From the NCBI GenBank assembly GCA_037128595.1, contig JBAXWB010000013.1, positions 58,790-122,789 of the forward strand: a DNA stretch of 64,000 bases. Direction: 5' to 3'. Below the pieces are notes generated by a model. The model was not told the origin of the DNA and made no database searches. It saw only the letters and a list, made by a program, of their open reading frames with translations. Every line of letters begins with the position of its first letter. The first letter of the stretch is position 1. This stretch comes from a bacterium (GTDB lineage: Bacteria; Verrucomicrobiota; Kiritimatiellia; CAIKKV01; CAITUY01). Below, piece after piece: positions 45,537 to 55,601 of this stretch. Position numbers and translations under genes: made by a program.

Positions 45537-45624
45537 GGTGGCGTTCGCCGTCCTCGGCGAACGATTTGGGCGCCTTGATGGGAGCTTTACAGGCCTTCAG
45601 CCGCCGGGGACGTCGGCTGCCACC
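45537..45624 (+). repeat. Palindromic repeat element A, copy 2 (88 bp)
   Basis: Ends GGTGGC/GCCACC. Left stem GTTCGCCG/CGGCGAAC (loop TCCT), right stem AGCCG/CGGCT. It lies between tyrS and uvrA and makes the uvrA frame look longer than it is. Confidence 0.78.
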
Positions 45625-45669
45625 TGTGCGTCGCTCTGGTTGGGTACCCTTGGTTTCTTCTATGGACAC

Positions 45670-45694
45670 GGCGCCAAAGGATTGGCGCCCTCCA
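45670..45694 (-). repeat. Family C hairpin unit 5
   Basis: On the minus strand: TGGAGGG head, stem CGCCA/TGGCG, loop ATCCTT, tail CC. Loop differs from the main family. Confidence 0.5.
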
Positions 45695-45747
45695 GTCGAA
45701 TTCCGACCTCGACGCGGGTCGCGGAAAATCGTATTCTCGATGCCCTT

Positions 45748-48597
45748 ATGAGTCGCGATCACATTATTATTGCAGGCGCCCGTGAGCATAACCTGCAGAA
45801 CATCACGGTGCGGATTCCCCGTGACAGTTTTACCGTCATTACGGGCTTGAGCGGCTCGGGAAAATCGTCCCTGGCCTTTGATACCTTGTTCGCCGAAGGG
45901 CAGCGCCGGTATGTCGAAAGCCTGTCGGCCTATGTGCGCCAGTTTCTCGACCAGATGCAGAAGCCGGACGTGGATTACGTCGAAGGCCTCTCCCCGGCCA
46001 TCTCCATTGAACAGCGGACGGCCGGCTCGAATCCGCGCTCGATCGTGGCCACCACCACGGAAATCCATGACTATCTGCGGTTGCTCTTTGCCAATGTCGG
46101 CCATCCCCATTGTCCGCACTGCGGCAAGCCGGTGTCAGGTCAGTCGGCGGAAGTGATTGTGGATCAACTGATGGCGCTGCCGGAGAAAACAAAGGTGGCC
46201 TTGCTGGCGCCGTTGCTGCGGAGCAAAAAAGGGCTGCATGAGGCCATTTTCGATAAAATTCAGAAGCAGGGCTTTGTCCGCGTACGGGTGGATGGGGAGA
46301 TGGTGGAGATCGACAAGGTCCCCAAACTCGACAAGAAAAAAGCCCACAATGTGGATGTGGTGATCGACCGCCTGGTGATGGGGAGCAAAATCCGCTCCCG
46401 GCTGACAGATTCGGTGGAATTGGCGTTGAAGGAAGGGAACGGGGTCCTGATGGCGCTCACTCAGGCCGGAACGGAAACCACCGCCTGGGCGGAACGGCTC
46501 TATTCCGAGAAGCATGCCTGTGCCGATTGTGGCGTCAGTTTCGAGAAGCTCACCGCCCGGCATTTCTCCTTCAACAACCCGTATGGGGCCTGTCCGGATT
46601 GTTCCGGCCTCGGGACCCAGATGATTTTCGATGAACAACTCACCGTGCCCAATCCGGAGCTCTCCATCGAGGGCGGGGCCATCACGGCCTGGCGTCGCGG
46701 GGGCCGCCGGTTGCTGATCTACTACAAAGCCCAGCTCCGTACGGTCGCCAAGGAGTGCGGGTTCAGCCTGGAGACCCCCTACAAGGAGCTCCCTGAGGAT
46801 ATCCGGAACCTGTTGATGCATGGCTCGGGTGACAAGGACATGACGTTCGGCTACTGGCGGGGCGGCGCGCGTCGCCACTATGAGAAACCGTTTGAAGGGG
46901 TGCTGCCGAACCTGGCCCGGCGTTACAAGGAAACGGATAGTGATTTTGTCAGGCAGCGGTTGCGCGACTACATGAGCAAGATGGTCTGTCCGACCTGCAA
47001 GGGGGCCCGTTTGCGTCCGGAGGTGCTGGCCTGTACCGTGGTCGGAAAATCCATTGTGGATCTGACCCGGCTCTCTGTCCGGAACGCCCTGGCCTTTTGC
47101 AAGACGGTGGCCCTGTCGGACCAGGAGAAGAAAATCGCCGGGGATGTGATCAAGGAAATCCAGGAGCGCCTGCAATTCCTGGCGGATGTCGGCCTGGACT
47201 ACCTGACCCTGGATCGTGAAAGCGGCTCCCTGTCGGGCGGTGAGGCGCAGCGCATCCGGCTGGCCACCCAGATCGGCTCCCGGCTGGTGGGGGTCCTGTA
47301 TGTGCTGGATGAGCCCAGTATCGGGCTGCATTACCGGGACAATGAGCGCCTGATCAATACCCTGAAACAGCTGCGTGACCTGGGGAACACCGTGGTGGTG
47401 GTGGAGCATGATGAGGAAACGATCCGGGCTGCGGATTATGTCATTGACCTGGGCCCGGGGGCAGGGCGGCATGGCGGGCAGGTGATTCATCAGGGCACGG
47501 TTCCGGAATTGCTGGCGAATCCGAAATCACTCACCGCTCAATATATGAACGGCGAGTTGACGATTCCGGTCCCCGAACATCGGGTGGAACCGGGTGACCA
47601 TTGGTTGCAACTGATGGGGTGCACGGAGAACAATCTCAAGAACCTGACCGTACGGATTCCCCTGGGCCTGCTGGTCTGCATTACCGGCGTCTCGGGAAGC
47701 GGCAAGAGCACTCTGGTGGATGACATCCTGCGGCGCGCGTTGTTCAGGAAGTTTTACGGTTCAAAGGAGATTCCCGGCGCCCACCGCCGTCTGCTGGGAG
47801 CGGAAAAACTCGACAAGGTGATCGTGATTGACCAGTCGCCGATCGGCCGCACTCCGCGGAGCAATCCCTCAACCTATACGGGGGCGTTCGGGCCGATCCG
47901 GGATCTCTTCGCCGCGTTACCCATGTCGAAGGTGCGGGGCTATGGGCCCGGCCGGTTCAGTTTTAACGTCAAGGGGGGGCGCTGCGAAACCTGCAAGGGG
48001 GATGGGATTATCCGCCTTGAGATGCATTTCCTGCCGGACGTGTATGTGCCCTGCGAGCAGTGTCACAGCTTGCGGTACAACAAGGAGACGCTTGAGGTGC
48101 ATTACAACGGGAAAAGCATTTCCGAAGTGCTGGCCCTGACGATTGATGAGGCCCTTGAATTTTTCAAGCACATTCCGTCCATTGAGCGCAAGGTCAGGAC
48201 GCTGTCCGAGGTGGGGCTGGGCTATATCCAGTTAGGCCAGTCTGCGACCACGTTGTCGGGCGGGGAGGCCCAGCGGATGAAGCTGGCCTCGGAGTTAAGC
48301 CGGAAAGCGACCGGCAAGACCATGTATCTGTTGGATGAGCCCACGACGGGGCTCCACTTCGCGGATATCCAGCGGCTGATGCATGTGTTGGAACGGTTGC
48401 GGTCATCTGGGAATACCGTGCTGGTGATTGAACATAATCTCGACGTCATAAAACGGAGTGACTACATTATCGATTTGGGCCCCGAAGGGGGCGATGGGGG
48501 TGGTCGCATTGTGGCGGAAGGCACTCCTGAAGAAGTCTCCCGCTGCGACGCCTCGCATACGGGCCAGGCATTGCGACTCCATTTGAAATCATCATGA
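45748..48597 (+). CDS. uvrA: Excinuclease ABC subunit UvrA
   Basis: 949 residues from the ATG at 45748, where the family's usual start (a [22 protein letters not shown] opening) begins. The frame is open 70 codons further up, but that part lies in repeats. Two ABC ATPase modules: Walker [10 protein letters not shown] (about 31-39) and GVSGSGKST (about 648), signatures [12 protein letters not shown] and [12 protein letters not shown]. Cys4 zinc modules are present (CADC...CPDC and CETC...CEQC). It scans DNA for damage in nucleotide excision repair. Confidence 0.96.
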   Translation: MSRDHIIIAGAREHNLQNITVRIPRDSFTVITGLSGSGKSSLAFDTLFAEGQRRYVESLSAYVRQFLDQMQKPDVDYVEGLSPAISIEQRTAGSNPRSIVATTTEIHDYLRLLFANVGHPHCPHCGKPVSGQSAEVIVDQLMALPEKTKVALLAPLLRSKKGLHEAIFDKIQKQGFVRVRVDGEMVEIDKVPKLDKKKAHNVDVVIDRLVMGSKIRSRLTDSVELALKEGNGVLMALTQAGTETTAWAERLYSEKHACADCGVSFEKLTARHFSFNNPYGACPDCSGLGTQMIFDEQLTVPNPELSIEGGAITAWRRGGRRLLIYYKAQLRTVAKECGFSLETPYKELPEDIRNLLMHGSGDKDMTFGYWRGGARRHYEKPFEGVLPNLARRYKETDSDFVRQRLRDYMSKMVCPTCKGARLRPEVLACTVVGKSIVDLTRLSVRNALAFCKTVALSDQEKKIAGDVIKEIQERLQFLADVGLDYLTLDRESGSLSGGEAQRIRLATQIGSRLVGVLYVLDEPSIGLHYRDNERLINTLKQLRDLGNTVVVVEHDEETIRAADYVIDLGPGAGRHGGQVIHQGTVPELLANPKSLTAQYMNGELTIPVPEHRVEPGDHWLQLMGCTENNLKNLTVRIPLGLLVCITGVSGSGKSTLVDDILRRALFRKFYGSKEIPGAHRRLLGAEKLDKVIVIDQSPIGRTPRSNPSTYTGAFGPIRDLFAALPMSKVRGYGPGRFSFNVKGGRCETCKGDGIIRLEMHFLPDVYVPCEQCHSLRYNKETLEVHYNGKSISEVLALTIDEALEFFKHIPSIERKVRTLSEVGLGYIQLGQSATTLSGGEAQRMKLASELSRKATGKTMYLLDEPTTGLHFADIQRLMHVLERLRSSGNTVLVIEHNLDVIKRSDYIIDLGPEGGDGGGRIVAEGTPEEVSRCDASHTGQALRLHLKSS

Positions 48598-51140
48598 AGC
48601 CGACGTGGAATTATAAGATATTGAAGGGCATGCTGGCGCTTCTAGTCGTCGCCATCCGGGTGCAGGCTGCGGGAATCGACACTCCGGCTCAAGGGGACCC
48701 GGTCTCCCCGTTCGTCATCCTGGCCACGGCGCAGACGGCGTTGGAGGACGGGTTCTGCGAACTGGCTCAAAAGCAGGCAGAAGAGGTGTTGAAGAACGGG
48801 GCGTTGCCGCCTTCCCTGCGGGGCGATGCCACGATCGTGCTGGCCCGGGCCCTCTATGGCCAGCGCCGGTTCACGGAGATGGCCGCCCGCCTTGAGGCGA
48901 TCGGGCTGACGGCCCCCACCACGCAGGCCGGGGCCTTGGTCTATTGGCATGCCGTGGCCCGGTATGAGTCCGGCAACATCCGTGCGGCCCTGGATGAGCT
49001 TCGTAACTTTGGAGGGCGCTTTCCTGACAGTCCGCTGATGTCACGGGCCTCCCGCCTGGAGGCCTGGGCCAATCTGAAGGAGGGACGTCAGGCCGAGGCC
49101 TTTTCCGTGTTTGAACGGTTTGACCGTCAATTCGGCATCACCGACGAAGGGGCTGAGAATTTATTGGATTGGGGACAGGCCCTGCTGGCATCGGGAAACA
49201 GTCCCGCGGCGCGGACGGTCCTGGAACGCCTGGTCACCCGCCCGCCGGACTTGGCCGCGGTTCAGGATGGAAAATTGTGGCTCGCGAAAGCGCTCGTGCT
49301 CGAGGGGAAGTGGGAGTCTGCCTGGAATATCCTGGCCCTGATGGCCGATGATTCCCTGGTGCGGGTGGACCGGCGGGCATTGGCCTATATGACGCTCAGC
49401 GAAGTGAATGCCGCCCAGACCAATTACGTGGCGGCCGTCACGTCGGCCTCCAAGGCGGTGGAACTGGCGCCCACCACGGTCCTGAAAAACCGGGCACGGG
49501 CCCTGTGGGGAAAATGGCTGCTCAAACAGAATAAAATTGCAGAAGGCGCTGAGTTGCTGCGCCCGGTGATCGCCCAGATGACCGATGATCCGGTGTCCCG
49601 TGAACTGCAGCTGGAACTGGCGGCGGGGTATCTCGATTTGAAGCAATTCGAAAAAGCGGCGCAGGAGTTCCAGTATTATCTGGAGACGTTCAAGGATCCC
49701 GAGGGACGGTTGGCCGCCTTTAAGGGGCGGGGGCTGGCCATGTGGGAGTTGCAGCGGTATGCCGAGGCGGCCACGATGTTTGAGAAGGCGGCGGCCCTGG
49801 TGCCGGATCCCGCGCAATGCGAGCCCCTGCAGATCAAGGCAGCGGATGCGATGTTCGCCAACGCCCAGTACAAATTGGCGGAGGCGGCCTATGAAACGAT
49901 TCTGGCGAGCTATCCCGCCTCGGCCATGAACGCCCAGGTCCTCTATCAGCTGGGGGAGTGCCTGGCCCGCCAAACGTTGCGACGGGAGGCCGAAGGGCGG
50001 TTCCGCGAGCTGGTCCGCAAAAACCCCTCCCATCCGTTGGCGGAGCGGGCCTTGATGCGGATCGCGGAAATGAAAGAGGAGCAGGGGCCGGCCTTTGTCC
50101 GGGAAGCCCTGGCGGCCTATATGGACGTCATGTCGGTTTACCCGAAAGGGACCTTGTTTGCCGAGGCGCTGCACCGGCATGGGCTGACGGCCTACCAGAT
50201 GGGGGACATCGATGTGGCGCTCAGCGATTTTTCAAGGGTGGTCAAGGAGTTCCCGGGCAGCCGGGTGGCCCCACAGGCCTATTTCATGCGCGGCTGGGCC
50301 TTGTATATGCGCGGACAGGAAGAGGAATCCCTGGCGGTCTGCAAGGCGTTTGTGGAGCGCTATCCCGACAGTGAGTGGACGCCGGGCGTGATCTTCTGGA
50401 TCGGTGAGTACGCCTTTAACCATGGCCGCTATGCCGATGCGGAAACCCAGTTTATCAAGTTAGCCGATAAATCCCCCCTGGACCCCCTGGCGGGCCAGTC
50501 CCTGATCTGGGCTGGCCGGGCGGCAATGATGCAGAAGGAGTACCTGCGGGCGGTCGAGTCATTATCCCGGATGACGCGCACGTATCCGGCCAGTCCGCAC
50601 ATGGCGGAGGCCCGCTTCCTGCAGGCTGATGCCCTGAGTGAGCTGGGTGAGTTTTCCCGGGCCATCCTGGTGTTTGATGAGCTGATTGAGAAATTCCCGA
50701 ACTCCCCGCTGGTCAGTGCCGCGTGGGGCCGCCGCGGGGACTGCCATTTCACCCTCGGGGCGACGGACCCCAAGCGCTATTCGGAGGCGGTCACCGCCTA
50801 TCGCGCGGTGAGCCGGAGTCCGGGTTCCACGTTTGATCTCGAGCTCCAGGCGGATTACAAAATCGGCCGTTGCTATGATAAGATGGGCCGCTTGCCCGAT
50901 GCCTTCGAGCAGTACTACACCCGGGTGGTCTGCCGGTATCTCGCGGATAAGCAGAAGGACAGTGCGGCCGCGGTCTGGTTCACCAAGGCGGCGTTTGCTG
51001 CGGCGGACATTCTTGAATTGGAGAAAAACTGGAAGCGGGCCATCAAGGTCCTTGAGCGGGTGGAGGGGGCCCAGATCCCCGCCAGCGCCGATGCCCGTAA
51101 ACGTATTGAGCAGATCCGTTCTGAGCACTGGATCTGGTAA
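48594..51140 (+). CDS. Large periplasmic TPR protein
   Basis: 848 residues. Signal peptide ends IRVQAA. The rest is a chain of TPR-like helix pairs (for example LVYWHAVARYESGNIRAALD, GRFPDSPLMSRASRL, AYKLAEAAYETILASYPAS-type units, FERAIQVF-like tails). The ATG overlaps the uvrA stop (ATGA). It precedes ExbB/ExbD/TonB-like genes, so it likely works with that energy-coupling system, in the manner of YbgF/CpoB-like TPR partners of Tol-Pal; that is inference. Confidence 0.78.
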   Translation: MKPTWNYKILKGMLALLVVAIRVQAAGIDTPAQGDPVSPFVILATAQTALEDGFCELAQKQAEEVLKNGALPPSLRGDATIVLARALYGQRRFTEMAARLEAIGLTAPTTQAGALVYWHAVARYESGNIRAALDELRNFGGRFPDSPLMSRASRLEAWANLKEGRQAEAFSVFERFDRQFGITDEGAENLLDWGQALLASGNSPAARTVLERLVTRPPDLAAVQDGKLWLAKALVLEGKWESAWNILALMADDSLVRVDRRALAYMTLSEVNAAQTNYVAAVTSASKAVELAPTTVLKNRARALWGKWLLKQNKIAEGAELLRPVIAQMTDDPVSRELQLELAAGYLDLKQFEKAAQEFQYYLETFKDPEGRLAAFKGRGLAMWELQRYAEAATMFEKAAALVPDPAQCEPLQIKAADAMFANAQYKLAEAAYETILASYPASAMNAQVLYQLGECLARQTLRREAEGRFRELVRKNPSHPLAERALMRIAEMKEEQGPAFVREALAAYMDVMSVYPKGTLFAEALHRHGLTAYQMGDIDVALSDFSRVVKEFPGSRVAPQAYFMRGWALYMRGQEEESLAVCKAFVERYPDSEWTPGVIFWIGEYAFNHGRYADAETQFIKLADKSPLDPLAGQSLIWAGRAAMMQKEYLRAVESLSRMTRTYPASPHMAEARFLQADALSELGEFSRAILVFDELIEKFPNSPLVSAAWGRRGDCHFTLGATDPKRYSEAVTAYRAVSRSPGSTFDLELQADYKIGRCYDKMGRLPDAFEQYYTRVVCRYLADKQKDSAAAVWFTKAAFAAADILELEKNWKRAIKVLERVEGAQIPASADARKRIEQIRSEHWIW

Positions 51141-51150
51141 GGAGTGAATC

Positions 51151-51795
51151 ATGTTTGAGTTATTGAATGAAGGCGGGTTGATTGCGTGGATTATCACCGG
51201 CGCCGGACTGTTTGCGTTCGCGCTGTTCATGGAGCGGCTGTTGACTCTGCACCGGGCCCGGATCAAGTCCGAGGACTTCATTGCGGGCATCTGCAACAAT
51301 CTGGGCCGTGGCAACGTCGATGAGGCCCTGGCCATCTGTGACGACACCCCGGGCCCGGTGGCGGTCATTGTGCGGGCGGCGATCCTCAACCGGCGGGCCG
51401 ATAAGGATGCCATCCGCACGGCCATGGAAAATGCCGGTCGCACGGAAATTTCCCGCATGGAACGCCGGCTGACGAATTTTGTCACCATCGCCCAGGTGGC
51501 CCCGATTTTCGGCCTGCTGGGAACGGTGGTGGGGATGATCAAGTCCCTGCAGGTCATGCGGGCGGCGGCCCCGTTGGTCCAGCCCGGGGATGTGATGGGG
51601 GGCTTGATGCAGGCCCTGGTGACCACCGCGGTCGGGCTGGCGGTCGCGGCGCCCTGCTACGTGGCCTTTAATTTCCTGACCGGGAAAGTGGAGAAGATCG
51701 TGATTGATATGGAGCGCTCGGCCTCCGATATGATCGCGTTCCTGTCCGGAATGCCCATCGTGCATGATGACCCCGCACCGGAGAAGGACGAATGA
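51151..51795 (+). CDS. ExbB/TolQ-family proton channel protein
   Basis: 214 residues, three membrane helices: an N-terminal IAWIITGAGLFAFALFMERL, then the pair around TIAQVAPIFGLLGTVVGMIKS and GLMQALVTTAVGLAVAAPCYVAF. The G-L-L-G-T-V-x-G-M and A-L-x-T-T-A-x-G-L-x-V-A-x-P segments are the family's conserved channel helices. It powers a TonB/Tol-type system with the proton gradient. Stop overlaps the next start (ATGA). Confidence 0.92.
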   Translation: MFELLNEGGLIAWIITGAGLFAFALFMERLLTLHRARIKSEDFIAGICNNLGRGNVDEALAICDDTPGPVAVIVRAAILNRRADKDAIRTAMENAGRTEISRMERRLTNFVTIAQVAPIFGLLGTVVGMIKSLQVMRAAAPLVQPGDVMGGLMQALVTTAVGLAVAAPCYVAFNFLTGKVEKIVIDMERSASDMIAFLSGMPIVHDDPAPEKDE

Positions 51796-52292
51796 TCAAG
51801 CGGGAGGAACCAAAGGCGATCGGGTGGACGGTACACGGCTTCCGGCACTACCGGCCCCCGAACCGTTTGAATAAGGGGTTGGTGGCGACGGCCCCCTGGA
51901 TGAGCGTCACGCTGCTGATTGCGTTATACCTCTATCTGCTGGCCCCGAATGTGCTGCAACCGGGAATGGTCCTGCAACTCCCGGTGGCCCCGTTTTCGGA
52001 CGGGCGCCACTATGGGCATAACGTGGCGGTCTTGTCCCTTCCCATCGTGGGCCGGACGGAGCGGGACGAAATCTTCTTTTTTGATGACCAGCGGTATTTA
52101 GGGCGTGAACCCGCGGAGATGGATGCGTTGCGCGGGGCCTTGTCCACCGCCTGGACGCAAAAACCGAATTTACCGATGGTGATTGAGGCGGACCGGATGG
52201 TGCGGCATGACACAATCGTGAAGCTGTTTGAAATGGCCGCCGAGGCGGGATTCCGCGAAGTTAACCTGGCCACACGGCCCTCCCAGAGGTGA
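51792..52292 (+). CDS. ExbD/TolR-like protein
   Basis: 166 residues. One N-terminal membrane helix (APWMSVTLLIALYLYLLAP) and a periplasmic domain ending KPNLPMVIEADRMVRHDTIV, then KLFEMAAEAGFREVNLATR, which is the standard ExbD ending (x-x-A-D-x-x-x-x-x-x-x-V). The helix lacks the usual Asp near its start, which carries protons in ExbD; the nearest acidic residue is outside the helix. This could be a structural variant. Coupled by overlap to both neighbours. Confidence 0.78.
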   Translation: MIKREEPKAIGWTVHGFRHYRPPNRLNKGLVATAPWMSVTLLIALYLYLLAPNVLQPGMVLQLPVAPFSDGRHYGHNVAVLSLPIVGRTERDEIFFFDDQRYLGREPAEMDALRGALSTAWTQKPNLPMVIEADRMVRHDTIVKLFEMAAEAGFREVNLATRPSQR

Positions 52293-53035
52293 TGGGTGTG
52301 AGCAATCCCTATGTCATCCCCTTTTCCTGGCGTAATGTGGCCCTCGTGGTGGTCGGTGGCCTGACCCTCTGGGGGGTGCCCTGGCTGGTGTGGCCCTCCG
52401 GGTCCCCGCCGGCGGGAAAAGCGGACCGGCCTGCGCCACCGTCATTCCGGTATATCCGCGCCACCAAGGGGCTGGATGGCTCGACCTGGTCACCGGTGTT
52501 GATGCCGTTACCCACTCCCGATGGCTTCAGTAAAAAGGCGGCCCTCAAGGAGTTCTCCGCCGGGAGTCTGGTGTCGGTTCTCAAACCGAAGATCTCGGAG
52601 CCCGTCTATGTGAAGGTGGAGCCGGCCCATAAGGGGCCGGTCGTGACGCCGTGGGTGTCGTTCCTCAAGCCGGTGGAGTTCGACCCGGAGGCGCCTGCGG
52701 CCCCGGTGGTGAAGGATGAGGGATTCCGCCCCCCGAGTGTAATCCGGTTTGAGATTCAGGAATCTTTACGCTATCGTACGTATGAGATTCCCGTCCTGCC
52801 GGTGATGATGACGAACGGGGCAGTGCTCGCCACGATCGGGGTGACCGCGGCCGTTGAGCTGGATCCGCAGGGGCGGGTGCAGCATGTCATGCTGGAGCAG
52901 CCGGCGGGCATTCCGGAGGTGGATTCGGCGATTGTGCGGGCGTTACGTTCCGGGCGGGGCCAGCCGGGCGCCTCCAGTACGTGGGGGCGAGTGAAGTTTT
53001 ATTATTGGAAAACCAGTCCGGTTCAGAAGGAGTAA
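52292..53035 (+). CDS. TonB-like energy transducer
   Basis: 247 residues. An N-terminal membrane helix (VALVVVGGLTLWGVPWLVW) is followed by a Pro-rich linker (PPAGKADRPAPPS and later PEAPAAPVVKDEG) and a C-terminal domain with AAVELDPQGRVQHVMLEQPA and VDSAIVRALRSGRGQPG, the pattern of TonB C-terminal domains. It should link the ExbB/ExbD motor to an outer-membrane receptor not seen here. hisD follows 3 nt after the stop. Confidence 0.75.
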   Translation: MGVSNPYVIPFSWRNVALVVVGGLTLWGVPWLVWPSGSPPAGKADRPAPPSFRYIRATKGLDGSTWSPVLMPLPTPDGFSKKAALKEFSAGSLVSVLKPKISEPVYVKVEPAHKGPVVTPWVSFLKPVEFDPEAPAAPVVKDEGFRPPSVIRFEIQESLRYRTYEIPVLPVMMTNGAVLATIGVTAAVELDPQGRVQHVMLEQPAGIPEVDSAIVRALRSGRGQPGASSTWGRVKFYYWKTSPVQKE

Positions 53036-53038
53036 GGT

Positions 53039-54340
53039 ATGGACATTCAAATCGCGAAGTGGGCGGCGGATAAACCGTCAGCCATCGTGACCTCGTTTTT
53101 AAAGCGGCCGGCATTTGATCCCGGTGCGGAAACCGCGGCCAGGGCCACCCTTGATGATATCCGCTTGAACGGGGATGCCGCGGTGCTCAAGGCGATCCGG
53201 GAATTTGACGGGGTGTCGCTGTCCCCTGCAGGGATGCGGGTCACCATGGCGGAACTGGCGGAGGCGCGCGAAACGGTGGATGCGCCCTTCCGCATTGCCG
53301 CCCGGGAGACGTATAAGCGCGTCACCACGTTTTCACGTGCCGGGATGAAAAAGGACTGGAAGATCTTCAGCCCCAAGGGCGGGGAATTGGGCGAGCAGTT
53401 TGTGCCGTTGGACCGGGTAGGGGTCTACATCCCCGGCGGTCAGGCGCCGCTGGTCTCGACGGTCTTCATGACCGTCACGCTGGCGCGGGTGGCCGGGGTT
53501 CAGGAAATTGTGGCCTGCACGCCCTCTGACGCCAATGGGAAAGTGAATCCCTACATCCTGTTTGCGCTCGAAATGGCGGGCGCCACGGAGATCTACCGGG
53601 TGGGTGGCATTCAGGCGATCGGCATGATGGCCTATGGCACCAAGACTGTTCCGAAGGTGCAGAAAATCGTGGGGCCCGGCGGGGCCTATGTCACGGCCGC
53701 CAAAAAACTGGTGTATGGGGAGGTCGCGCTGGATCTGGTCGCCGGCCCGAGTGAAATCGCCATCCTCGCGGATGACACCGCCCCGGCGGAATGTGTGGCG
53801 GCAGACCTGCTCTCCCAGGCGGAACACGGGACCGGTCAGGAAAAGGCGATCCTGGTGACGACCTCCAGTGCCCTGGCGGCAAAGGTGGCGGAGCAGCTGG
53901 TGGCGCAGGCGGAAACGTTGACCCGTAAAACGGCCATTCATAAAGTGCTCGAGAAAGGCACCTTGATTGTGGTGGTGAACACCCTGGATGAGGGTATGGA
54001 CCTCTGTAATCAATTTGCGCCGGAACATTTTGAAATCCTGGTGAGGGAGCCCCGGAGCTGGTTGAGGAAAGTCCGGACCGCCGGTGCGGTGTTCTTCGGG
54101 ATGTGGACGCCTGAATCGGTGGGCGATTTTGTGGCTGGGCCCAGCCATGTGCTGCCCACCGGGGGCACTGCCACCATGTTCTCCGGGTTGACGGTGGATG
54201 ATTTCCGCCGGCGCACGAGCTTTATGGCCTTCACCCGGGCGGACTTGCAGGAGACGCTTCCCGTCATCGAGGCCTTCGGGCGGGTCGAGGGGTTGGATGC
54301 CCATGCGCGTGCCGCCCGCATCAGGTTTGAGGTGTCATGA
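53039..54340 (+). CDS. hisD: Histidinol dehydrogenase
   Basis: 433 residues. It oxidises L-histidinol to histidine in two NAD-dependent steps. Family motifs visible: VGVYIPGGQAPLVSTVFMT, VGPGGAYVTAAKKLVYG, and the zinc/catalytic LDLVAGPSEIAILAD plus QAEHGTGQ with a catalytic Glu/His. ATG follows the TonB-like gene by 3 nt; the stop overlaps hisC. Only hisD and hisC of the pathway are in the window. Confidence 0.96.
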   Translation: MDIQIAKWAADKPSAIVTSFLKRPAFDPGAETAARATLDDIRLNGDAAVLKAIREFDGVSLSPAGMRVTMAELAEARETVDAPFRIAARETYKRVTTFSRAGMKKDWKIFSPKGGELGEQFVPLDRVGVYIPGGQAPLVSTVFMTVTLARVAGVQEIVACTPSDANGKVNPYILFALEMAGATEIYRVGGIQAIGMMAYGTKTVPKVQKIVGPGGAYVTAAKKLVYGEVALDLVAGPSEIAILADDTAPAECVAADLLSQAEHGTGQEKAILVTTSSALAAKVAEQLVAQAETLTRKTAIHKVLEKGTLIVVVNTLDEGMDLCNQFAPEHFEILVREPRSWLRKVRTAGAVFFGMWTPESVGDFVAGPSHVLPTGGTATMFSGLTVDDFRRRTSFMAFTRADLQETLPVIEAFGRVEGLDAHARAARIRFEVS

Positions 54341-55386
54341 TGAATCCCTTGATCCGTAAATCAGTCCAGAAGCTGGCCGCCTACACGCCCGGGGAGCAAC
54401 CGAAACGTCCCGGCCTGGTCAAGCTGAATACGAATGAGAATCCCTATCCCCCGTCACCGCGCGTGGCGGAGGCGCTGGCGGCGATCGCGCCGGAATCCCT
54501 GCGCCTCTATCCGGATCCGGTCAGTACCGCCTTGCGGCAGGTGATCGCTGATCTCCATGGCGTGGGGATTGAGCAGGTGTTTGTGGGGAACGGGTCGGAT
54601 GAAATCCTCGCGTTGTGCACACGGGCATTCGTCGAGGATGACGGCACGATCGGATATTTCACGCCCTCTTACTCGCTGTACCCGGTGTTGACGGCCATCC
54701 GTAATGTCGAGGGGGTTGCGTGTGAGTTAACCGAGTCTTTCGAGTGGGCGGAGCAGGATCCTGCGCCCTCCTCACTTTTCTTCTTAGCCAATCCCAATGC
54801 CCCGACGAGCATGTTGTTCGCCACCTCACGCGTGCAGCAGTTCTGTCAGACGTTCCCCGGCGTGGTGCTGGTGGATGAGGCGTATGTGGATTTCGCCCGG
54901 GAGCATTGTATGGACGTGGCGAAGACGCTGCCCAATGTGCTGGTCATGCGGACCCTGTCGAAATCCTATTCGCTGGCGGGAATCCGGTGCGGCTATGTGG
55001 TGGGGGCGGAGACCCTGATCTCGGCCTTATTCAAGATCAAGGATTCCTATAATCTGGACCGGATGACCCAGGTGGCGGCCACGGCCGCGATTTTGGATCA
55101 GGCCCATATGCGCGCCAATGTCGATCGGATTTTGGCCACGCGGAACCGGCTGACCACGGTATTGAATCAGATCGGGTTTGCGGTATGCCCGTCAGAGGCC
55201 AATTTCTTGTGGGCCAGGCATGAAAGCCGACCGGCTAAGGAGATCTTTCAGACCTTGAAAGCCGCCGGCATCCTGATCCGCTATTTCCCCGGTCCGCGGA
55301 CCGGCGATTATATCCGCATCACCATCGGCACCGACGGCGAGATCGACCAGCTGGTCACGGAAATCAAGAAGTTGCTGATGGGTTAG
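54337..55386 (+). CDS. hisC: Histidinol-phosphate aminotransferase
   Basis: 349 residues, fold-type I PLP enzyme. K209 in TLSKSYSLAGIRCGY binds PLP; KLNTNENPYPPSP at the N-terminus and a RYFPGPRTGDYIRITIG C-terminal motif are typical. It converts imidazole acetol phosphate to histidinol phosphate. Start overlaps hisD by 4 nt. Confidence 0.95.
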   Translation: MMNPLIRKSVQKLAAYTPGEQPKRPGLVKLNTNENPYPPSPRVAEALAAIAPESLRLYPDPVSTALRQVIADLHGVGIEQVFVGNGSDEILALCTRAFVEDDGTIGYFTPSYSLYPVLTAIRNVEGVACELTESFEWAEQDPAPSSLFFLANPNAPTSMLFATSRVQQFCQTFPGVVLVDEAYVDFAREHCMDVAKTLPNVLVMRTLSKSYSLAGIRCGYVVGAETLISALFKIKDSYNLDRMTQVAATAAILDQAHMRANVDRILATRNRLTTVLNQIGFAVCPSEANFLWARHESRPAKEIFQTLKAAGILIRYFPGPRTGDYIRITIGTDGEIDQLVTEIKKLLMG

Positions 55387-55431
55387 CCGCCTGCTGCGAG
55401 TGTTTAAGAGTTTGAACAACAGTCGCAAAGT

Positions 55432-55506
55432 GCTACGGCGAAGACGCCGTAGCTTGGATTTGTTTTTTAGACTATTCCGCATGCGCGGCATCTTTGCCGT
55501 GCATGC
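55432..55506. repeat. Family D paired hairpins
   Basis: Hairpin 1 (55432-55453): 9-bp stem GCTACGGCG/CGCCGTAGC, loop AAGA (TCTT on the other strand). Hairpin 2 (55479-55506): 12-bp stem (one G-T pair), loop TCTT. Both are followed, on their own strand, by CTTTGCGA. They lie in inverted orientation. Confidence 0.65.
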
Positions 55507-55601
55507 CTTTGCGAACTTTGCGCCTTCTGTTCAATACTCTTCTCGTTCCCTAAAACGCCCCGACCGGGTTTCATCCGATTCATTAAAACCACTTTCTCGC
55601 C

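Noticed and set aside
45538..45747. A longer N-terminus for UvrA (70 extra codons)
   Set aside because: It begins inside palindromic element A, has no ribosome site, and UvrA normally starts at the sequence encoded from 45748.
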